A stretch of DNA of 64,000 nucleotides from Dallia pectoralis (lineage: Eukaryota; Chordata; Actinopteri; Esociformes; Umbridae), in NCBI GenBank assembly GCA_029465975.1, contig CM055730.1:8855758-8919757 (forward strand). Reading direction: 5' to 3'. Each line of letters begins with the position of its first letter. Position 1 is the stretch's first letter. Positions 35,481-48,029 of this stretch are shown one piece after another. The position numbers were made by a program, and so were the translations under genes. The notes under the pieces were generated by a model. The model saw nothing but the letters and a program-made list of their open reading frames with translations. It ran no database searches and was not told where the DNA came from.

Positions 35481-38400
35481 GCCTGTGATCTTGTTGCTCG
35501 TCAGACGGTGGTGAGGTTAGCTTATGTTGTTCTGTAGAATAACGTGGGCCAACGATCCTCCACGGGCTTCTCGTGCTACTCTCATGTAGTAAAGCGAGAG
35601 TACAAAAGCAAAAACGAGAGACTGAGAAAAGCTTCTGCCGTTAAGCTATTAAACTAACTGCCTACCTGCGCTGACCTCAGACGAGCGTATCAAAGCCCTA
35701 AAACATACTGTAACCTTCCGTTTGAAGAATGCCCGTGTCCCGGCGAAAGGTTCCCAGGTTGAGCGAGCGGTGTTACATGTGTCATGCGAGCGTGGTGAGT
35801 CACGCTTGGAAGAAGCACCGTTCGATCGCCGCGACAACGAGAGACCATAATAGAAAATATGATATCACGGAATCCGGAGGGGAGAAAGGCAACAGGCTAC
35901 AGCGAGGCCCGAACAGAGAGAGAACCATGTTGTTCTGATCGGATGATACAAACCATAGTTATGTAGAACACGACGTGGTGACAATATATATACGCTGTGG
36001 CAACGGAAATCTCTCCAGTGGTGTTTCGCCTTCTGGGTTATTTCAGCTGAAACGACGTCTTAATTTATGGAGAAATTGCGGAATGCGAGGTGCTGGTGCG
36101 GTGCGGGGGGCCGGGGGCGGCTGGCTGGAGGTGGGCAGCAGAGCATGGGATGTCAACAGCGCATATGAGAGGGAATCCATAATGATGAACAGCTGGCGAG
36201 AGCCGCGGTGAATCTCATTAAATAACACGTCCTCCTGCTCAGACATGGTGCCAAGGTGCTGCCTGTGGAACCGTGCGGAGATCTATGTGGAGATCTATGC
36301 ACGATAGTATTGCTTTTTGTATTAGACCAACGAATTGTGTTCGACAGCTTCGTGGACGTTCGCTCGGTATCGGCACGCGTGGCCTGTGTCGACCCGCTGT
36401 ACGCCGCGCACTGACATTTGGGCAAAGTAACGTGAGATTTAAAAGGTGCCAGTCGTCTGATACGGAGATGAAAACGTGAGCCGCTGCTTTCTGCGGAGGT
36501 TGAAGGCATTGTGCCAAGCCAAGCCACGCGTACGTCCGTGTGCACGTCCGTGTGTACGTTTGCGCGCACGTCTGTTTAACGTTCGCCGTACGCAGGGCGG
36601 AGGCGACAGCTCAGCTGCTTTATCGATCCATGTCAGCTATTTAATCCTGTTAATGACAGGGTGTGACGGAGAGGCCCGGTTTAGGATAAATATGAGACGA
36701 TGCTCGGGATAAGACATACAGTTGGGTTTCTAATCACATTTACTACAGTCTGCCCAGGTAGTGAACCGTGCTTGAAGAGCCATTAAATAAGAGTCACAAG
36801 AGAAAATCAATAGTAATGGGCTGAGAAAAACGCACGGGTAACACAAATAAATTAATCACGAAGGGCGTTATGGGGGCTCTGCCAACCCTGCCAGGATGTG
36901 TCGCACGCAGTTTCCTGTGGCTGAACGTGGCTCTGGGCTGGAGTCTATCTCGGTGAGCGTGTGTATTTTAGGGTTCATTATATCTGTACCTGTCAGAGGC
37001 TGGCTGGTGTGAACATCCCTGAGCGTGTTTTGACCTGGTGTGTGTTACGAGCTGGACGCTGCAGTGGGCTGCAAAAGGGACTGCCCGGGGGGCGCCAGGG
37101 GGTGGGGGGGAGGGGCCATCTTGGCAAATGATGCAAGGCTGAGCAGGGCTGTCAGTTTGTGGATGATGCTACAGAGGTGAAGAAAAAAACCCGGAATCAT
37201 CCAATTATCACAGTGAAGGAGAGTAAGGCAGACCTGCTCATACTGTTCTGTTTCACAGTGTCCTCGTTGGGCTTGGGAGCACATACATTTTGTGTGATCG
37301 ATGTGCACTATATTCAGTTTATATTATGCATGAAATTACACAGAGATGTTTTGTTTCCAGGAGTTGCACTGCAGATGCGTGTTACCTCACATTATGCAGG
37401 GCCATGTTATATACACTAATATGGTGACATTGGGTGACATATTATTTTCTGCCTTAAGAGCTAAATCTAGCACGTTTTGAATGAAATGTTTCGCCTACTC
37501 TTCTTTACAGCCTGATATCAGGCTGTAAATGATATCAATAGAAAATAAGCACGGACAAAATATTGATTGTATGTGTCTTTACATCACAGAGTTAATTCGA
37601 ATTGGACGCAACGTAGGTGGCGTGGTAGTTTACAGTAGTTTACTAACCTTGGACATCCGTTAGGGAAACAACATATTAAGCGGTTTTGTCAAAATTGCTT
37701 AAGCTTTGCAAAAAGGGTTGATGGGCAATATTTCAACATAGTTTTTGTGACTGAGGCTGAACCACAGAGAATCACCTCCAAAAAAGCTCTTCAGGTTGGT
37801 TTTTAACAATTTGTTTGTTCCGTGCAAAATTATAATACTATAGCAGAGTCAATGATCCCTTATTTGACTTGATCTGTCCGCATTACTTGTCAACACTCAG
37901 CACCACTATCCACTTGGTGAAATATAGACCCCATGAGTTGGAGATGGGCAAGATCTGTGCAGAAGGCAATCCAAATGTATTGCCCAGTCAGAGTAGCAGA
38001 GACCTCCTTGAGCTGTCAGCTCTCCCTCTAACACCCTGTCACCCAGGCGTGCATCTCAGCCAGCCTTCAAGAGACAAAGAATCCTGAAAACATGTCAAGG
38101 ACTCCACAAACTCTGCAAGCGTGGTCATCATAAATTCTCCATTGTGGAAGCGCTGTTTCTACTGAGGTGATCATGAACGCTCCCTTCTCTTATGGCTCAT
38201 CAAGTGTGAGCAACTGTTTAAACAACGCTGAGTTTGCTCAGATACCTGCCTCAGCCGGGAGGGGGGAAGGGGGAGTTCAGTGTGCGGCTGTGTGTTTGAA
38301 CTGACGCCCTACGCTGCTTTGCATCCGTGAACATTTCTTCTGGATATATGCCAGCTTCCTGGCCCACTTTCTCCCTTTTGTATATCCAATATTTAGTAGA

Positions 38401-41150
38401 CGTGATATGGAGGCAGATAAAAGGGAGAAGGAAGTGCAAATGTCATTTTATTGAAGACATGTTTCAATGTCAAATACAGGTCTGAATTATGAATGTAATT
38501 ATTGGATCCCAGAGATTTCTTTCCTGGATTTTCATTTAAGCATGTCTAGGGTAAGTGAGATCCATTCGGGATTATGTGAGATCATGGTAGCACCCATACT
38601 CAATTTAAAATAATGTTCTGTTATCATTTAAAATTAATGTAGTCCAATACATAGTGTATTGGCCATTAGGCACAAAATCTGAAACATAACAAAACTGAAA
38701 ATGCATCCAACAAATTTGTACATTTACAGTTTGATGGCATTGTGTGATAGGAACACCTGGACAAATCTTAACCGTTTGACTTGAATTTAATAAACACATT
38801 GTAAATGTGTCCAAAAACATTGGGATCCTTATGTACAAAAGCCGATGTCATATATTTTTGGGATACAAATTGGAAACAGTGAAGTAAATTAAGAGTTCAG
38901 TGGGAAAGGTTCAGATGGGGATTCCACAGATGTATGGACCAGATTGTAGATCAGAAAATATTGTAATTTAGAGTTAGATGAAAATACCAATACACAATGA
39001 ACCTTACCTCACAGTTGTTCTCTAATTTAAAATCCAATATACTAAAAAATTCAATACACAAAGAGTGTGTCACTTCCCGAACACTTTGAACTTTACTGTA
39101 CAGTATGTTTCTGGGAGGTTAAATACTGCAACAAACAGACATAAAAATAAACAACGATTCCTTCTAGTGGCATCAATGACAACCTTTATTATTGCACTTC
39201 GCATTGCAGAACATGGCTATCCTCCTAAATGCCAGCTGTATTGCCACCTTGCACTGTGTTTCTTAATCTCTGGTCTTAATCAAGATTTACCACATGTAGA
39301 CATCCTGACGGCGTTAGTCATTACCACGCACCCCTTCATTTCAGACAGCCGCCCGTAGAATATGCCATCGCAGGCCTTGACACACTGACTGAGGCTACTG
39401 CAGTAAAGTGCCTGTGACATCTGGTCTGGATGCCAGCGGTACGGTCGACATGCATAACGAACTAACACGCTCATGTTGGCACTGCCAAGCAACACCCTTG
39501 TGCTCTGTTTGTTAATGACCACAGGCTTTTAAGGATAATGCCTCTCAGCCTCACTGGAAAACAGCGGTCCAGTGCTGTGGACCGTGTTCTGTGTTCTTTA
39601 TGCATCGTTCCCGATGAACAACATTTTGGATTGTTTAAATAAAGTAATCTTATCTGTGAAACATGTTGTATGTGGTCCTATTGCTCACTCATGTACGTCT
39701 GTCTGACTAACTGGCTCCATTGGCTTGAATGTGGACGGCAGCAGTGGACAGCAGTATCTTCTCTGCTAGTACAAGCTAATGCCTTCGATCACATTGCTCG
39801 GCACTCTGTCATACAGCCAGACGATGACTACTAATCTAAAGCACCTGGGGAGTTATTCACTGACAAAAACTGGAAAGGTGAACATGCATTCCATTTTCTG
39901 GAGATGTGAGGCGAAAAGACCCTAAAATAATAAAGAACAGAGGATGTCTTCAGTACAGGAGTGCAGGCCCTGCCAACCATCTCCAGGGAATAGAACTAGC
40001 TTTGAGTCAAGTCAATTGGGTAGAGACTTTAGACAGTTTTTGCATGCAAAGGCAATCAAAAACACTTCACATAAGTGCTTATTTTGGAAATATGCATACA
40101 AAGAAGGCAATTATTCACTGTCCAAATGCTTTATATAGGCACTGCATACATTAATAAATACAAGAATATTACAATATATTTACAGATAACCCTGAACAGC
40201 TACGCCTTGCAAAAGAAAGACACATTCTGTAGGACTAAAATACATTGTAGGGTATATAATCTTAAATCAGCAGTATTGAAGAGTTTTACCTGTTCTTGTG
40301 GAAATGTCTTAAAATGAACTTGAAATGAACAAAGCACTCGTGACGTCAGAGATAACTAACCCTATTACTTACAATCCAATGTCAGAATTTAAGTGAAAGC
40401 AAAAAGCAATTCCTGTTTGTCTGTTCTCCAGTCAGTTTCTTTGTTCCGACACAGTAGAACGACAGCAGTGGAAAGACCCAATAGAGAAACAGCATTTATT
40501 CTTCACTGCCTATAGTGAGAAGAAATGGGAAGAAAGAAACGTTAACTGACACCCGAGGTCAAACTCCAGTTGTGTAAACATCTATTAGTTCTACATGCCT
40601 GTCAAAATGTCCATTTGCTTTCGTGGAGAAAACGCAATGACAGGCCGTAACCTAACTGGAATACTGTATACAATCGCCACGTTCAAATACAGCTTTCGTT
40701 TTTTAATTGCTTCTGGGTCTACATGCTTTCCAAACTACATTGCTTGTCCTCGGTTTGCTCCAACAAGTTGCCGTGCTTCAGTATGGTTAGCCTTGAAGGT
40801 ATCTGTGGAGCGTCACGACTGGTACGCCCCCGGTCTCTAGTCCCTCAGACCATATCTGTCTACAACCCTGAGACACTGCCTGTCAATGTGGGTGTGACAT
40901 CAAGGCTGCAGTGAGCCTGTGGGTGAAGGGCTGTGGGACTAGGCTTCCCCCTGGGTAACACCATGTGTCTGTGGTAATGATCTGCTCTCTGGCATGCAGA
41001 CGTTAGAAGAGACGATACGACGCACACGATGGTGGAACCCTGCTGAATTGGGAAAGTCCTACCGCTAAACTGGTCGGTGACTAAAACTGATGTCCGATGT
41101 GTAACAGACACAAAACCAACCTCGATGACATCAACAAATCACATCGCTCC
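35481..41150. other. intergenic, mixed GC-richer stretch, no gene seen
   Basis: The part at 35.6-37.2 kb is richer in GC and CpG than its surroundings, with a G-rich run near 36098-36125 and another near 37087-37116. Several overlapping frames of 60-138 codons at 36.1-36.6 kb on both strands reflect this composition. No splice-bounded exon or known domain was recognised. The rest is AT-rich unique sequence. Confidence 0.45.
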
Positions 41151-41152
41151 AA

Positions 41153-41540
41153 CTGTCAATAACATGTTGATAACACGTCGATTACATGCAAATAACATGT
41201 TGATAACACATTGATGACATCCCAATAACATGTTGATAATACGTCAACGACATGCCAATAACATGTTGATAACACATTGATGACATCCCAATAACATGTT
41301 GATAATACGTCAACGACATGCCAATAACATGTTGATAACACGTTGAAGACACGCCAATAACATGTTGATAACACGTTGAAGACACGCCAATAACATGTTG
41401 ATAATACGTCGAAGACATGCCAATAACAGGTTGATAATACGTCGATGACATGCCAATAACATGTTGATAACACGTTGATGACATGCCAATAACATGTTGA
41501 TAACACGTTGACTACATGCCAATAACATGGTAATAACATG
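41153..41540. repeat. 33-bp minisatellite
   Basis: About 12 copies of a 33-bp unit made of AATAACATGTTGATAACAC, GTTGATGACAT and GCC. Variants have AATACGTC for CACGTTG, GAAGACACG for GATGACATG, and CCC for GCC. As 33 is a multiple of three, the - strand stays open in all three frames (127, 100 and 72 codons), each giving an 11-residue cycle. None is likely to be a gene. Confidence 0.95.
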
Positions 41541-41964
41541 CGTGTGCGTTCACCTGGTCACGTTGAGCAGCTGACTTGGACCGGAGAAAGTCTCCACATC
41601 GACAGCAAATTCCGCATATCTGAAAAACAACGGACTAAGGTTGTGTTCTTGGCTTGTTCTGTTACTGTCGTGTTGATCGATCCGCTGAAGGATACTTTTC
41701 CATTAGCTATTGTTTGTAACATGAACTGGCATCAGCCATTTAATATGAAGCTAACTGAATAGGTATGTGAGTTTTCCTGGTGGAAACCGCTGTGAAGGAT
41801 GAGCTCACTGACTTCCCAGGCTGGCCCGACACCAGTTGTCCTGTACCTATTCCCTTCCACTCAGCCAGTCAGCCAGTAAGTCACTTGGCAGTGTTTGGGA
41901 TGAGAATCTTCCTTGCGTGCTGAGCTGTGCAGACACCATCTTTGCCATGCAATCAACCAAGCTG
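41541..41964. other. intergenic, no gene seen
   Basis: Unique sequence between two tandem arrays, including a small CAGCCAGT/CAGTCAGC-like duplication near 41861-41875. Nothing else could be assigned. Confidence 0.5.
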
Positions 41965-42090
41965 CCAAGTTCATTTGTGAACTGGCAGAACCGGGTATCG
42001 TAGCACCCCAAGTTCATTTGTGAACTGGCAGAACCCGGTATCGTAGCGCCCCAAGTTCATTTGTGAACTGGCAGAACCGGGTATCCGGTA
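41965..42090. repeat. 43-bp tandem repeat, three copies
   Basis: Three copies start CCAAGTTCATTTGTGAACTG at 41965, 42008 and 42051, exactly 43 bp apart, and contain GGCAGAACCGGGTATCGTAG. The third loses identity after GGGTATC. Each copy holds the inverted repeat GTTCATTTGTGAAC. Confidence 0.95.
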
Positions 42091-43734
42091 TACCCCAATG
42101 GGCCCAAGCACAGTAGCTCCGTTTTCCTTTCCCGTGAACTGATCAGGGAATACAAAGAAAGATGGAAATGAAAACCATTTCAGGTTCAGGTGCACGTCTA
42201 AACTTCACAACTGGTTTATTATCTCGTGTGAGTGAATGTTTTCTCTGCTAATACCACTACATCTGCTCCAGATATAATCACCGAATAACAATATCACGTA
42301 CATGCAATGGTTCGGCTACATGTGTTTCTCATTTTGACATGATGGCCTTTTTTTCCGCATTTTTTGGCACCTACTCCTAATTAATTCCACTTTGAGTTCA
42401 CGTTGTAAAAGTATTTCCTGACCGACGGGACGAGTGCTTTTGAGAGCCACTGTATGCTGGCCTTGCACCACACCTTGTCATATTGCCTAGGTTTGGCACA
42501 CGATCGGACCATTTGATTGGTCGATCGATTCCGTTGTCCCTGCAAGGATCTTTCATTCCTTCCTGAATCCCCAGGTTGTCTCTGCCAAGTCCAGTGCACA
42601 GTGACATGTTTGTGTTTGTGAGGTGAACCACACTGGGCGCAATGCCCCCCCCACCAACAGATGGTGTAACTGTATCACTGTCAAATGTTCGGATTCTGAG
42701 TCGCCTTGGATTAATGCATTATTTCCTGAGCTCTCCGGTGTGCTGCTAAAGGAACGTATCATAACTCATATTCACAACCGATGGGGAATAATTATCCCGT
42801 TGAACATAACCGTGTTGTGTAACTCACTCAGAATGTCAATTCTTATTAGATTCATTTGAACCACATTACATGGAGAAACAGGACACATCCGACCTTGTCA
42901 GTCAAACTGCAACGCGCCGAGTTGCAATTATTCAACGTTGGTCATTTATTGGAGTATTAATAAGAGTTTCATTTTACTCACGGGTGATATTCTCAAACTG
43001 AAACCAGATCGCAGTTTAATCTATGAAGCCTTAAAGCTCACTCGGCCTACGTCCCATCTCACGGAATAGCTACCCAGTGTCATTCTCTCTGGGACGCCGG
43101 CTCTGCTAATGACTCACTGGTAATCTGTTTCTGAGACAGTTCTTAACAATGCCGCGCTCCTTAAGAAATGTATTCCAACATTCATAGCAGGCTTGGGGAT
43201 TTGAGCCCCTGGCTCGTGTCATGCTGGTGACATACTTGTTATGAAAATGGATCTGAGAGCGCTGATGGCACAGGCTGTGTGAATGGGCACGGGCAGATGT
43301 CTAAACCCAGGAACACAAATCACTCCTAGTCATAACAACAAATAAACAGCCGCCGTGCAAATCTCATGTGGAGGACTCTTAACCGGGTGCACCTGCTGAG
43401 AGCCCAGTGGCACAGAAACGAGAAGGAGACGGCTTTCAAAGTCAAGGGCAAAGAGGACAGCTGCTCATGGTGCCAATGGTATCATGAATATGTCCCATTG
43501 GGCTCGGGAGAGTCAAAGATTAGGACGTGCGTCTTCTGAACGGAAGCCATATATTCTCTAGTCTGGCAACAACGACTGTGACACTACCTGGAATGAAGGA
43601 GAGGCTGGATGGGTGCTTTGGCCCTACACTTGGGAAGTCACAGAGACAATATTAGGCTTTGATATATGACAAGCTTACGCAGGCATTACTCACAAGTGTG
43701 GAGAAAAATTAACTAAATCCCTTCCTCCAGGCTA
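42091..43734. other. intergenic, no gene seen
   Basis: Unique sequence with short overlapping frames. A C-run lies near 42645-42652. No gene or element could be supported. Confidence 0.5.
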
Positions 43735-43885
43735 TATGTAACTATCAAAATATATGTATATAAATGTATATATTTATATATATATATGTATATATATGTA
43801 ACTGTGTCAAAATATATGTATATAAATGTATATATATATATATGTAACTGTATCAATATATATATATATATATATATATATGTAA
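43735..43885. repeat. AT-rich compound microsatellite
   Basis: Long TA/TG-rich tract made of three imperfect larger units, each starting with a GTAACT followed by ATCAA or GTCAAA and then a TATATGTATATAAATG-type run. The final unit is a nearly pure TA run near 43856-43880. ORFs through it on both strands are artefacts. Confidence 0.95.
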
Positions 43886-44361
43886 CGTTTTTAAAAGCTT
43901 TTTCAAACCAACAAGGAATCTCAGACGAATCAGTGTCCTTTTTCAAAAAGAATGAAAATGAATTTCAGAATTTCTGTACCCCATTAAGCCGTCTTGCGGA
44001 AAGCCACCACTGCAGTATTTTATTTGTTTTAGTTACTTATTCGCTCAGATTTTTTTTTCTTTTTTTAACTGCAACTCTAATACAGCACAAATTAAGATTT
44101 AAAGATCGTCATCACCGGGTCAACTTCTTCCCACAAAGCCCACACACATAAAGAGAGCCAAACGCTGCCACTTAAAGAAGCACTGGCTTCAGAACCCTGA
44201 ATAGCTCATTCATTTAGTTGAGTTCAATAATAAAAGGCTCGGCCCGTTCTTTGACAAGCCAACCTCCGTTGTGCGTCAAGAGGTTTCATTCTAACATTGA
44301 CATTGAAGACACAATGAACTGATTCTCCAGCAGGTGTGCAAGAATTCTTGTAGGTACTTAC
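43886..44361. other. intergenic, no gene seen
   Basis: Unique sequence with a T-rich run near 44049-44066. A 121-codon + frame partly covers it but starts inside the AT microsatellite and shows no family resemblance. Confidence 0.45.
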
Positions 44362-44425
44362 AATTTCCATTTCCACGAGGCTAATTCACGAAGGCGCCCG
44401 TAGGTAAAGGCACTCCACAGTCCCC
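44362..44425 (-). other. orphan exon-like segment with both splice sites, unrecognised
   Basis: On the - strand an acceptor (CTTCCCAG) and a strong donor (ATT followed by GTAAGTACC) enclose 64 nt. One frame is fully open and reads GLWSAFTYGRLRELASWKWK, with other frames stopped. The codon pattern and unusually strong donor make it more than noise, but no neighbouring exon was found and the peptide is not recognised. It may instead be a conserved noncoding element or chance. Confidence 0.25.
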
Positions 44426-45397
44426 CTGGGAAGGATTCACTGTGTGCTTCAATGTGCTTCAGAGTCTGGAACAAGGAAATAAACGGTATTATATGATGGA
44501 AATGTATGGAAATATTAAAGGAAGTAGCAAAGAATAGGTGGGGACAGGCCTACGGAAGTGTGAGAAACCGCGCTCAAGGCTTCTCCAAAACACCACTCTT
44601 CATAAATCTCTTGTGGTAAATGAAAATGGTGCGAAACTCAGTGTTTTACTCCCTTTCTTGTTGAATCTCAATGCATTTATCCCAAATCCAATGAAGTATT
44701 TATAATAGATTTCAACTGAAACTGGCCAACCAAAGGTACAATGCACGTTTGACTGCGGCACCTTCCTGTTCCCTGAAAGATGCCGCTGTTTCTTATCAGT
44801 TAATTGTACTGTTGTCATCCTGTCGTGTTAAAACCCTACTGAATTCAATTAGAGAAACAGCATGCTGCTTCACTGGAACCACGCTGTTCAACTTGAATCC
44901 CTTTAACACTCAATGAGGTGTGATGTTTTCTATAAAAAACAGCTTTAACTCTCATCTCATCTATACTGGAATCCGAGATGGATCCGCATTTTCTTTAGGA
45001 CGAATTTGGTATCGCACCACAGATACGACGGCGAGATGTACCTGTAATGTAAATACATGTTTTTTGTTAATAGTGCAGTTTAAATTAGTAGTGGTTTTAA
45101 AATTCTGTATTCTGTGTCATGTTGGATCTCTACCGGGATATCTTGGCCCGAATAAAAGCACCAACACTAAAGGTTTTTTGTCATTTAAACAAAAGGTTCT
45201 ATCCAAAATGCATACAGCTTTAGCAGAAGCGTGACTGTGTGATGCCAACGTTTCCACATGTGTGACACTGATTAAAGCTGACAGGCAGTTTTAATTAGCA
45301 GACCCAATGTCTTGTGTACAGTATTGTCAAACCTGTCTGGGCAAAGAATTATGTCCAATCCCCCTCCAGACTTAATACACGCCTAGCTTACAAAGAG
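44426..45397. other. intergenic, no gene seen
   Basis: Unique AT-rich sequence. A 104-codon + frame at 44920-45234 has no recognised motif and no splice or promoter context; I do not call it. Confidence 0.45.
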
Positions 45398-46703
45398 TAC
45401 CAAAACCAGCTAACAGAGAGTACCAAAACCAGCTAACAGAGAGTACCCACACCAGCTAACAGAGAGTACCAAAACCAGCTAACAGAGAGTACCCACACCA
45501 GCTAACAGAGAGTACCCACACCAGTTAATAGATAGCACCCACACCAGCTAACAGAGAGTACCCACACCAGTTAATAGATAGTACCCACACCAGTTAATAG
45601 ATAGCACCCACACCAGCTAACAGAGAGTACCCACACCAGTTAATAGATAGCACCCACACCAGCTAACAGAGAGTACCCACACCAGTTAACAGAGAGTACC
45701 CACACCAGCTAACAGAGAGTACCCACACCAGCTAACAGAGAGTACCCACACCAGTTAATAGATAGCACCCACACCAGCTAACAGAGAGTACCCACACCAG
45801 CTAACAGAGAGTACCCACACCAGCTAATAGAGAGTACCCACAACAGCTAACAGAGAGTACCCACACCAGCTAACAGAGAGTACCCACACCAGCTAACAGA
45901 GAGTACCCACACCAGCTAACAGAGAGTACCCACACCAGTTAATAGATAGCACCCACACCAGCTAACAGAGAGTACCCACACCAGTTAATAGATAGCACCC
46001 ACACCAGTTAATAGATAGTACCCACACCAGCTAACAGAGAGTACCCACACCAGCTAATAGATAGCACCCACACCAGCTAACAGAGAGTACCCACACCAGC
46101 TAACAGAGAGTACCCACACCAGCTAACAGAGAGTACCCACACCAGCTAACAGAGAGTACCCACACCAGCTAACAGAGAGTACCCACACCAGCTAACAGAG
46201 AGTACCCACACCAGTTAATAGATAGTACCCACACCAGCTAACAGAGAGTACCCACACCAGCTAACAGAGAGTACCCACACCAGCTAACAGAGAGTACCCA
46301 CACCAGCTAACAGAGAGTACCCACACCAGTTAATAGATAGCACCCACACCAGCTAGCAGAGAGTACCCACACCAGTTAATAGATAGCACCCACACCAGCT
46401 AACAGAGAGTACCCACACCAGCTAACAGAGAGTACCCACACCAGCTAACAGAGAGTACCCACACCAGCTAACAGAGAGTACCCACACCAGCTAATAGAGA
46501 GTACCCACACCAGCTAACAGAGAGTACCCACACCAGCTAATAGAGAGTACCCACAACAGCTAATAGAGAGTACCCACACCAGCTAATAGAGTACCCACAC
46601 CAGCTAACAGAGAGTACCCACACCAGCTAACAGAGAGTACCGACACCAGCTAACAGAAAGTACCCACACCAGCTAATAGAGAGTACCCACACCAGCTAAC
46701 AGA
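45398..46703. repeat. 23-bp minisatellite with two linked unit types
   Basis: About 56 tandem 23-bp units. Type A contains CAGCTAACAGAGAGTACC; type B contains CAGTTAATAGATAGCACC. The four differences usually travel together, though some intermediate units (TTAATAGATAGTACC or CTAATAGAGAGTACC) exist. The first copies at the 5' edge have ACCAAAACC in place of ACCCACACC. One unit near 46585 is shortened by deletion of GAGA. Type B is scattered singly or in pairs among A runs. Confidence 0.97.
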
Positions 46704-46711
46704 AGATCTCT

Positions 46712-47022
46712 TTCCACAATACTACATTACAAATGTCTTTCTACAATACTACATTACAAATGTCTTTCTACAATACTACATTACAAATGTATTTCTACAA
46801 TACAACATTACAAATGTCTTTCTACACCACAAATGTCTTTCTACAATACTACATTACAAATGTCTTTCTACAATACTACATTACAAATGTCTTTTTACAA
46901 TACAACATTAAAAATGTCTTTCTACAATACTACATTACAAATGTCTTTCTACAATACTACATTACAAATGTCTTTCTACAATACAACATTACAAATGTCT
47001 TTCTACACCACTACATTACAAG
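46712..47022. repeat. 26-bp minisatellite
   Basis: About 11 units of 26 bp, each with AATGTCTTTCTACAATACTA then CATTAC. Some have ACAACATT in place of ACTACATT, one has a TATTTC variant, and one near 46815 is a short copy. It begins fewer than 15 bases after the 23-bp array, with no sequence relation between the two. The 100-codon and 69-codon + frames through it are by-products. Confidence 0.95.
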
Positions 47023-48029
47023 AAGTGGACAGTAAGGGTTAACTAGTCACAAGGGTGAAATGTATCTCATTATTTCATGTATTCCATAATAATGAGAACT
47101 GATGTAGGTCGTTTTAAAGTAATCACACCACTTCATTTGTAATTGCCTATTAGCCACGCCGCTAGCCTACGTCGCCTCTCTCCCAACTCCAAGCGTACGC
47201 CTCTACGTTGCTGAAAACATTACTTTTTTACCAAGTCTGTGCAAAAGTAATTACTCGTGATCCTTCACACATGCGGAGCACCTGCGACAATTACCATTTA
47301 AACCAGATAGATGGTGCATATTGAACGGTCATGTTTTTCGCAGTCAAAGCCACGGCCATAACCGTGGGCGTCACATGTCTGTAATCAGCGCTGTAAATGA
47401 GGTCCAGTGTGAAATGTAACGCGAGTGCATTCGCCATTAATATATAATATGTTTTTCAGGACGTCGGTGTGCATATAGTTCAGATGTTAATGAGTCTAGT
47501 TAGTGGCAGGTCTTCTTTATTGAGACTACGCCGGCGCGTGTCAGAAGCACATTGATGTCATGGAGCATCTGAGCTGGCCACTGGCCACTGTCGCCGCCTC
47601 ACCCTAAATGTCCAACCAGCTCAGCCCCACGGGCTTTTTAGATGAACACATTTATACTTAATGTTACTTGTATGACCCCAGGTACGACATATAATGGGAT
47701 CGGATCCCAGAAAGGTATGGGACGTGTTAGGGGTGTAATTTGTGTGCCACCAGATGCCAATAACTCCACTGGCATGCTGTAAACTGCAGGGAATAAAGCC
47801 AAGCCAGCTGTCCCTCAATGCTGTGAAATGCACAGAAAATAAGTAGAGTTTGACAGCATGGAATTAATTAGGACAGAATTTCAATCTCACTAATTACCAT
47901 GGGTTCACGTAGATAAACAACACTCTGTGTTTCAATCTCTTTGTTTAAAGGAGATTTGACGATAGCAACGCCACTCAGCAATGGATTGAAAACAATTCAA
48001 TCCCAAGATTGAGAATGACCTAATCCCAC
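47023..48029. other. intergenic, no gene seen
   Basis: Unique sequence between two arrays, with short frames only. Nothing could be assigned. Confidence 0.5.

Noticed and set aside
36153..36569. 138-codon - strand frame in the GC-richer stretch
   Set aside because: It overlaps frames of similar length on both strands, explained by high GC lowering stop frequency; no motif.
43713..44151. Tyr/Ile-rich frames on both strands
   Set aside because: Translation of an AT-rich microsatellite.
46733..47042. MSFYNTTLQ-type repetitive protein on the + strand
   Set aside because: By-product of the 26-bp minisatellite; two frames read the same peptide cycle.
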